From NCBI GenBank assembly GCA_021773795.1, contig JAJFJT010000032.1, positions 1 to 64,000 of the forward strand: a DNA stretch of 64,000 bases, given 5' to 3'. Of the stretch, positions 58,846 through 64,000 are shown one piece after another (within the stretch, counting starts at the first letter, position 1; every line of letters starts with the position of its first letter). The stretch is from Gammaproteobacteria bacterium (lineage in GTDB: Bacteria > Pseudomonadota > Gammaproteobacteria > HK1). The notes under the pieces are model-generated. The model saw only the letters and a program-made list of their open reading frames with translations, made no database searches and was not told the origin of the DNA. The translations under genes were made by a program, and so were the position numbers.

Positions 58846-59415
58846 TTACCTTGCTTTACGCCGGCTGAATCCTATACCAACTAGACCAAGGCCCAGGAGG
58901 GCAAGGGTGACTGGCTCAGGAGCAGCAGGTTCGACGGTGGGTAGTGGGTCAATTACATTGGTCAGTCTGAACATGAAATCGTTGTAATCCCGGTCGCCTC
59001 CGCCCAGCAGGTCTTCAAATCCTACCGTTGTCACAAAGACATCATCCACAAGGCTTGTGATTGCCTGAGCATGCGCCAGGCCATCAGGATTGCGAGCACT
59101 GTCTCCACTAAAGAAGCTCAACCCCGTATTGCGGACATAGATCCTGAATTCCAGTTCCGTGCCCGCACCGAAAGCCCCCAGATTGACCAGTTCGCCATCC
59201 ACAGGACTGGACTTATTGAATATTTCGTTTTCGCCCAGATACAGGGTATTGAAATACCCGGCGTCGCTGCCCAGGAATTCGGCATAGACGTTGCCATCGC
59301 TGGCGACCAGCAGAGCGCCGCCCAGGATCGGCGTATCAAGTATCGGGTCGGCCTGGGCCATCCCGGTTAGCAGAAAGGCGTAAAAGAATGCCAACAATTT
59401 CATTTTTAATTTCAT
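58846..59415 (-). CDS. PEP-CTERM sorted extracellular protein with DUF4114 domain
   Basis: This is a secreted protein of 189 residues that should be processed by an exosortase. Seen: a signal peptide (LLAFFYAFLLTGMAQA), a beta-rich domain with the DUF4114 motif VGFEDLLGGGDRDYNDFMF (about 130-148, acidic residues that may bind calcium), and a C-terminal sorting signal: Pro-Glu-Pro, hydrophobic VTLALLGLGLVGIGF, then basic SRRKAR. No exosortase gene is in the window. A sigma-54-type promoter lies about 50 bases upstream, as is usual for this protein class. Function is probably in the exopolysaccharide matrix. Confidence 0.92.
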   Translation of the reverse strand: MKLKMKLLAFFYAFLLTGMAQADPILDTPILGGALLVASDGNVYAEFLGSDAGYFNTLYLGENEIFNKSSPVDGELVNLGAFGAGTELEFRIYVRNTGLSFFSGDSARNPDGLAHAQAITSLVDDVFVTTVGFEDLLGGGDRDYNDFMFRLTNVIDPLPTVEPAAPEPVTLALLGLGLVGIGFSRRKAR

Positions 59416-59845
59416 AATTTTTAATCTTCTAGAAAAAACCGAATTCAGGAGTATATGTCTAGCGTTGCAATTCTTATGCCGACATCATAAAAAATGTTAT
59501 TTATCAGCCGCATATGAATAGACATAAGAGAGCCAAACAGAAAGCAAGCGGGAAAGTGTAAAAAATCCTGACGCTTTTCGTCCTATTTCAAAGCCGAAAT
59601 TTCAGAAAACATGCCCCATCGCACACTAATCCTTTATTTATCAACAGATTACAATAATAAGGGCATGTAAAGAACCTCAAAAAGAAAGGCCTATGAGTGC
59701 ACTGAAAGGCGTCCTTCCAGACAAGAAACCACGACATAACGAACTGTTCCAGTGGTGTGCTTCTTCTCTGGCCCCACCCTCCCTGTTAAGCCTGCAATGA
59801 GGTCCTATCTGCTGACCGGGTTTACGAAAGAACCTCGCCCATACA
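59416..59845. other. Gene-free region between PEP-CTERM and alcohol dehydrogenase genes
   Basis: These 430 bases are AT-richer than their neighbours. They hold the sigma-54 promoter at 59466-59481 and AT-rich sequence upstream of it (AAAAAATGTTATTTATC) that could bind IHF. I see no gene, terminator or repeat in the remainder. Confidence 0.6.
59466..59481 (-). promoter_or_regulatory. Sigma-54 promoter (-24/-12) of the PEP-CTERM gene
   Basis: The minus strand reads CGGCATAAGAATTGCA: the invariant GG and GC are separated by exactly ten bases, and it fits TGGCAYRNNNNTTGCW except for the first base. It is about 50 bases before the start codon. PEP-CTERM genes in other proteobacteria are controlled by sigma-54 with PrsK/PrsR. 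Confidence 0.75.
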
Positions 59846-60940
59846 TTACGGTTTAACGGCCACGCGATAGGCGCCGGAGGTGTGTGCCGCTGCAAAGGCT
59901 TCATTGGCCTGTTCCAGTGGGAAACTCTGCGAAACAAGCTCTGCGAAGGGAAACGCCTCGGCATGGGCCTCGGTGAATGCCAGTGCAGTGGCCAGATCCT
60001 CGGGTGCATAGTTGTGAACGCCCACGATTTTCGTCATGCGCCGCACCACGGTTTCTGCATTGAGTGCGATGGGCCGAGCTGGATGCACGGCTCCAATCCA
60101 AATACAGACACCACCGATACGTAGCTGCGCCAGCGAGAGTTCCATGGCATCAGCCACGCCGGTCAGGTCCATGGCGAGATCGACACCACGTCCATCAGTG
60201 GCCTCGGCAATAATGCCCTCAAGTACTTCAGACGCCTCTCCTACGCGGAAAACTTGCGTCGCACCAAAGCGTCTTGCCTGTTCCAGGCGATCGGCCTGGA
60301 CATCGCAGACAATCACCTCACGTGCTCCACCCGAGCGCGCCATGGCCGTCGCCATCAGCCCCAGCATCCCGGCGCCGATAACAAGAACCGACGCACCGGC
60401 CACCGACAAGCCCGCGAGCCGAAAGCCGGCAGCCACGGTGGCGGTCGCGCAATTGACTGGACAGGCGATCTCATCCGGCAGCGCATCAGCCACCTTGAGG
60501 ATCGCCGTGCCCGGCGCGAGGTGGCAATATTCGGCGAGCCCACCACTGAAGGGATGACTATGCGAAACCCGCTGATGACCGTATTTGAAGAGGCTTTCGC
60601 ATTTCTGTGGCAAGCCGTTTTTGCAGTAGAAACAGATCTCGCAGTTCGCGGCGACGGTCCAGGTCACACGGTCACCAACGGCCAGCGCCTTGCCCCGCCA
60701 GTCGCGCGGGGGGGCGACTTGGGCAAGCCACTCGATGTGACCAATGATCTCATGCCCGAGAATCGTGGGGGTTGGCGCTGTACGGCGCCCGAAGAAGGTT
60801 CCTACGTCGCTGCCGCATAGCGTCGAACAGGTCACTCGCACCAGCGCCTCGCCGGCTTCGAGCGTGGGCAATGCAAATTCGGCAGGCCGCAATGGTTTAC
60901 CCGGCTCATCGAAAATCATGGCTTTACCAGTTTTACGCAT
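59846..60940 (-). CDS. Zinc-dependent alcohol dehydrogenase linked to phosphonate catabolism
   Basis: This is a medium-chain dehydrogenase of 364 residues. I chose the ATG at 60940 (MRKTGKAMIFDEPGKP), because the open frame upstream has no similarity. Seen: the catalytic zinc site with Cys in CSTLCGSDVGTF and GHEIIGHIEWL, the structural zinc cysteines in CEICFYCKNGLPQKC, and the NAD site VIGAGMLGLMATAMA. It fits the family described as phosphonate-catabolism-associated alcohol dehydrogenase. It closes an operon with phosphonoacetaldehyde hydrolase and an aldehyde dehydrogenase. The substrate is not known. Confidence 0.85.
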   Translation of the reverse strand: MRKTGKAMIFDEPGKPLRPAEFALPTLEAGEALVRVTCSTLCGSDVGTFFGRRTAPTPTILGHEIIGHIEWLAQVAPPRDWRGKALAVGDRVTWTVAANCEICFYCKNGLPQKCESLFKYGHQRVSHSHPFSGGLAEYCHLAPGTAILKVADALPDEIACPVNCATATVAAGFRLAGLSVAGASVLVIGAGMLGLMATAMARSGGAREVIVCDVQADRLEQARRFGATQVFRVGEASEVLEGIIAEATDGRGVDLAMDLTGVADAMELSLAQLRIGGVCIWIGAVHPARPIALNAETVVRRMTKIVGVHNYAPEDLATALAFTEAHAEAFPFAELVSQSFPLEQANEAFAAAHTSGAYRVAVKP

Positions 60941-61070
60941 GGGTGGCACCTTGTCCGAAAGGGATTGAAGCCATTTGCAGTAACACGGGGCTCCCGGCTG
61001 TTTGCACAGGGGATTTTTGAATTCCCGGTGCAAACAGCCGGGAGTCTGAAGCTCAGAAAATCTCGTCGGG

Positions 61071-62576
61071 CTACTGTTCGGCACCGCTTTTGAAGTGAAA
61101 CTGTGCACCCGTGCGGATGCCCGACGGCCAACGCGAGGTAATCGTTTTAAGGCGGGTATAGAACCTGACGCCCTCCATGCCGTGGACATGGTGGTCGCCC
61201 ATCAACGAACGCTTCCAGCCGCCGAAGCTGTGATAGGCCACGGGCACCGGGATCGGCACATTGATGCCGATCATGCCAATGTTGGCACGCGAGGAAAAAT
61301 TGCGCGCGGCATCACCGTCGCGGGTGAAGATGGCCGCGCCGTTACCGTATTCGTGATCATTGACCATCTTCAGCGCATGTTCGTAATCATCGGCACGAAC
61401 GACCGCAAGTACGGGGCCAAAGATCTCATCGGTGTAGATGGACATATCCGTAGTCACCCGATCGAAGAGGCAACCGCCGATAAAAAATCCGTCCTCATAA
61501 CCTTGCGGCGAGACGGCCCGCCCGTCGACTACCAATTCGGCGCCGGCGGCGATGCCTTGGTCAATATAGCCGAGGACTTTGTCACGGGCGGCAGCGGTGA
61601 CCACCGGCCCCATGTCCGAAGTCTCGTCGTTCCAGGGACCCACTTTAAGGCCCTGGACCTTCGGTGATATACGGCGAATGAATTCGTCGCCGGTTTCCTC
61701 GCCCACAGCGATAATCACCGAGATTGCCATGCAGCGTTCCCCCGCCGATCCATAGGCCGCGCCCACGGCGGCATCGACAGCCTGCTCCATATCCGCATCG
61801 GGAAGTACGACCATGTGGTTCTTGGCGCCACACAAAGCCTGCACCCGCTTGCTGTGCCGGCATCCAGTTTCGTAGATGTACTGGCCGGTGGCCGTGGAGC
61901 CGACAAAGCTGACAGCGGCAATGGCCGGATTGCTTAACAACTCATCCACGGCTTCCTTATCGCCATTGACGACGTTGAGACAGCCCTTGGGTAGCCCGGC
62001 TTCAAACATCAGCTCAGTGAGCCGAAGACCGCACGACGGGTCCCTCTCTGACGGCTTCAGGACAAAGGTATTACCGCAGGCCAGCGCCACCGGGAACATC
62101 CACAGGGGCACCATGGCTGGAAAGTTAAACGGCGTGATTCCTGCACAGACGCCAACCGGCTGGCGCATGGAATAGGTGTCGACGTCCGTAGCAACCCCTT
62201 CGGAAAACTCACCCTTGAGTAAATGCGGTATGCCGCAGGCAAATTCCACAACCTCCAGTCCCCGGGTGATTGACCCTCGGGCATCGGGTACGGTTTTGCC
62301 ATGCTCGCTGGACAGCATTTCCGCCAGTTCGTCCATGTCCCGGATTAACAATTCACGAAACTTGAACAACACCTGGGCACGCTTCGCTGGCGGTGTTGCC
62401 GACCAGCCAGACAAAGCCGCCTCCGCTGAGGCGATGGCTGCACGAGTTTCCCCACTTGACGCCAACGGTACCCGCCCCATGGTCTTTCCCGTTGCCGGGT
62501 CATAAACATTGCCGAAACGGCCGCTTTTTCCCTTGACCCGCTGGCCGTCAATGAAATGGGAAAGTTCTTTAGTGAT
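61071..62576 (-). CDS. CoA-acylating aldehyde dehydrogenase (MmsA-like), apparent AUC start
   Basis: This aldehyde dehydrogenase has 501 residues if it starts at ATC 62574-62576. It resembles methylmalonate-semialdehyde dehydrogenase: GITPFNFPAMVPLWMFPVAL, FVGSTATGQYIYE, and the catalytic Cys in GSAGERCMAIS. The N-terminus TKELSHFIDGQRV, typical of the family, lies upstream of the first in-frame ATG (62480). The frame before it has no ATG, GTG or TTG, but ATC follows AAGGAG by eight bases. In this operon it probably oxidises the acetaldehyde released by PhnX, perhaps to acetyl-CoA. That role is inference from context. Confidence 0.85.
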   Translation of the reverse strand: MTKELSHFIDGQRVKGKSGRFGNVYDPATGKTMGRVPLASSGETRAAIASAEAALSGWSATPPAKRAQVLFKFRELLIRDMDELAEMLSSEHGKTVPDARGSITRGLEVVEFACGIPHLLKGEFSEGVATDVDTYSMRQPVGVCAGITPFNFPAMVPLWMFPVALACGNTFVLKPSERDPSCGLRLTELMFEAGLPKGCLNVVNGDKEAVDELLSNPAIAAVSFVGSTATGQYIYETGCRHSKRVQALCGAKNHMVVLPDADMEQAVDAAVGAAYGSAGERCMAISVIIAVGEETGDEFIRRISPKVQGLKVGPWNDETSDMGPVVTAAARDKVLGYIDQGIAAGAELVVDGRAVSPQGYEDGFFIGGCLFDRVTTDMSIYTDEIFGPVLAVVRADDYEHALKMVNDHEYGNGAAIFTRDGDAARNFSSRANIGMIGINVPIPVPVAYHSFGGWKRSLMGDHHVHGMEGVRFYTRLKTITSRWPSGIRTGAQFHFKSGAEQ

Positions 62577-62611
62577 AACCCTGACTCCTTGAAGTTGAGG
62601 AAAACCCCAGC

Positions 62612-63460
62612 CTACGGTTTTTCACCACGCCGGAGACGTTCCTCTATGTCGTCCAGCACCGGCATCAGATCCGCGATGGAGTCAATCACGTAGTGGGCAC
62701 CGCGCTGGTACATAGTCGGATAGATGCGGTCGCGATGGGCCTGTTTGACCTCCCTCGAAAAAGCATTCCATTCCTTCAGAGAAACCCCGACCTCGTTACC
62801 CGAAATGGCCAAACCGACAGCCCAACCACCGGCGTTAAGGCCCTCTTCAATTCCGGTCAAGGTATCGTCAATCTTGACCACTGACTGGACCGGTGAAACA
62901 TCCAGTTTGAGGATGTTGCGCAGCACCATGTGCCCAAAGGGCCGTCCCCGGGCAACATCGCCCGCGCCGTAGGTGGCGTCAGGAACATAACCCTGTTTTT
63001 CGGCATCCGCCAGATTGATGGCCAACATGCCGGGAAGGTACCCGGAGGTAGAGCCAATTTTGTAACCGCGCTTGCGACACTCGGCAACGACCTCCAAGGT
63101 CCCGGGTATCAGGGCTGAATAATTGGAGAGGCAAGCCTCCTGCAGGGGCACGAAGTCAGCAAACATCTTGTCCACGTCTTCATCCCTCGGTTCACTGCCG
63201 TGGGTTTCGACCCAGCGACGGCGGACACTTGGAATCTGGGCAATCAGGCCGATATGGACCTTCTTGTGGGCGCCCATAGGGCCGCGGGCCTCCTCCATGG
63301 AAATGGGCACGCCGGCCTTCTCATAGACCTTTTGGAAAACCACGGCGGGCGCCATGCAGCCGAAATCCATAGTGGTTCCGGCCCAGTCGAATATCACGGC
63401 ACGGATGGGGCCCCGGTAACTGCGGTTGTAACTGAATTCCCGTTCATGAGTAAATTTCAT
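62612..63460 (-). CDS. phnX: Phosphonoacetaldehyde hydrolase (phosphonatase)
   Basis: The enzyme splits phosphonoacetaldehyde into acetaldehyde and phosphate in degradation of 2-aminoethylphosphonate. The 282 residues show the HAD nucleophile motif VIFDWAGTTMDFG near residue 20, the Schiff-base lysine in MGAHKKVHIGL, GSTSGYLPGML and KIDDTLTGIEEG. An N-terminal extension of about 15 residues (KFTHEREFSYNRSYRG) precedes the usual start. The ATG overlaps the stop of the upstream YkgJ-type gene (ATGA). PhnW, the aminotransferase that makes its substrate, is not in the window. Confidence 0.95.
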   Translation of the reverse strand: MKFTHEREFSYNRSYRGPIRAVIFDWAGTTMDFGCMAPAVVFQKVYEKAGVPISMEEARGPMGAHKKVHIGLIAQIPSVRRRWVETHGSEPRDEDVDKMFADFVPLQEACLSNYSALIPGTLEVVAECRKRGYKIGSTSGYLPGMLAINLADAEKQGYVPDATYGAGDVARGRPFGHMVLRNILKLDVSPVQSVVKIDDTLTGIEEGLNAGGWAVGLAISGNEVGVSLKEWNAFSREVKQAHRDRIYPTMYQRGAHYVIDSIADLMPVLDDIEERLRRGEKP

Positions 63461-64000
63461 GTTCCGTCCTTTTCGTGGAGAATATTTGCGTAGCGAGCCC
63501 GGAAGCTGGTCAGCTGCCTTAATGATGCCGTGCCCATATTTTCACCGGCTGCGGCCAATTCCCTATCAATCATTGCCAACTGATTCCGGTAAAACACCTC
63601 GCTGATCTGCGCATTTCCGTTGCTGAGATATTTTACCGCAGGAGAAAAATCAGTGACTTGAGGAAAGCCGGATTCGGATGCATTCCAGAGCTTCTCTGGA
63701 GTCATGTCCATAGTATCTATGAGGTGGCTGTCAATCAGTTGTTCTGCCACATCACACTTGGCCGTCGTCTGTAGCCATGCCTTCCGATCCGCCTCCGCCG
63801 CGATGCGCGTGCCATCGAACATTAACGGGGCGGGCGTCCCGAAATCGCACTCTCCGTCCTCTGCGCTAGTGATATATCCCTGAAAAAAGGCCAGTGCCTC
63901 TCCCTGGAATGCCTCGGGCACAGTACCGTCAAGGGGAACCGTTTTACAAACAGAGGGCCGGCTCTCGTAGATGGAACAGGCCTTGTCAGCCAGTGCCGGA
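63457..64000 (-). CDS. YkgJ-like cysteine-cluster protein, 5' end outside window
   Basis: Only the C-terminal 181 codons are present, since the gene runs off the right edge. Near the edge the frame reads ACSIYESRPSVCKTVPL, which resembles the CxIYExRPxxCR end of the YkgJ metal-chelating cluster. The remaining 150 residues are not recognisable and include MFDGTRIAAEADRKAWLQTT and QISEVFYRNQLAMIDREL. The stop overlaps the phnX start, so it belongs to the phosphonate operon. The earlier cysteines needed to confirm the family lie outside the window. Confidence 0.65.
   Translation of the reverse strand, partial: PALADKACSIYESRPSVCKTVPLDGTVPEAFQGEALAFFQGYITSAEDGECDFGTPAPLMFDGTRIAAEADRKAWLQTTAKCDVAEQLIDSHLIDTMDMTPEKLWNASESGFPQVTDFSPAVKYLSNGNAQISEVFYRNQLAMIDRELAAAGENMGTASLRQLTSFRARYANILHEKDGT

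Overview
The window reads as a chromosomal segment of a free-living gammaproteobacterium. Four gene orders support this: pcm-nlpD-rpoS, rnhA-dnaQ next to a class I methyltransferase, the thrS-infC-rpmI-rplT-pheS-pheT-ihfA-merR translation operon, and an MlaE/MlaF/MlaD-type lipid transporter. A PEP-CTERM protein behind a sigma-54 promoter, cobalamin-dependent MetH, a sulfotransferase/SapC/two-partner-secretion locus and phosphonoacetaldehyde hydrolase point to an environmental, possibly aquatic, lineage. The species cannot be named from the sequence.

Layout. 1-9.0 kb: rppH (cut by the left edge), a HAD hydrolase, adk, a Mth938-like protein, then on the minus strand pcm-nlpD-rpoS, an orphan FbpC-like ATPase and argD-argF. 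9.1-14.2 kb: sodB, asnB, grxD, then rnhA-dnaQ with a methyltransferase. 14.4-26.5 kb: mltD, a Ser/Thr kinase whose cyclic-nucleotide-binding half has decayed, fabI, an HNH nuclease, metH, an FHA protein, an M17 aminopeptidase and a DUF3307 membrane protein. 26.5-34.2 kb: a minus-strand block joining an MCE lipid transporter to a STAS protein and two SpoIIE-type phosphatases that each carry a kinase-like ATPase domain. 34.3-46.7 kb: a TpsB transporter and a 2.2-kilo-residue TpsA exoprotein, followed by FecR, SapC, a sulfotransferase and a rhodanese-ThiF fusion. 47.2-55.1 kb: tRNA-Pro, the thrS-to-merR operon and tRNA-Val. 55.2-64 kb: uvrB, an aspartate aminotransferase, tRNA-Asn, a PEP-CTERM protein, and a phosphonate catabolic operon running off the right edge.

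Repeats. Three families of small non-coding inverted-repeat elements (MITE-like) are scattered between genes. Family 1 has four copies of 140-141 bp with 4-bp target duplications. Family 2 has five copies of 58-160 bp, each lying on or within a few bases of a stop codon. Family 3 has two copies of 162-187 bp. Several have become part of genes: one supplies the ribosome binding site and start codon of the aminopeptidase, one supplies the stop codon of the DUF3307 gene, and one separates sodB from its terminator.

The most interesting functional proposal is phospho-switch control of a lipid transporter. A STAS protein with an intact phosphorylatable serine sits between a phosphatase/kinase fusion and the transporter permease, overlapping the permease start. 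A second phosphatase of the same type, whose receiver domain has Glu in place of the phospho-accepting Asp, lies just upstream.
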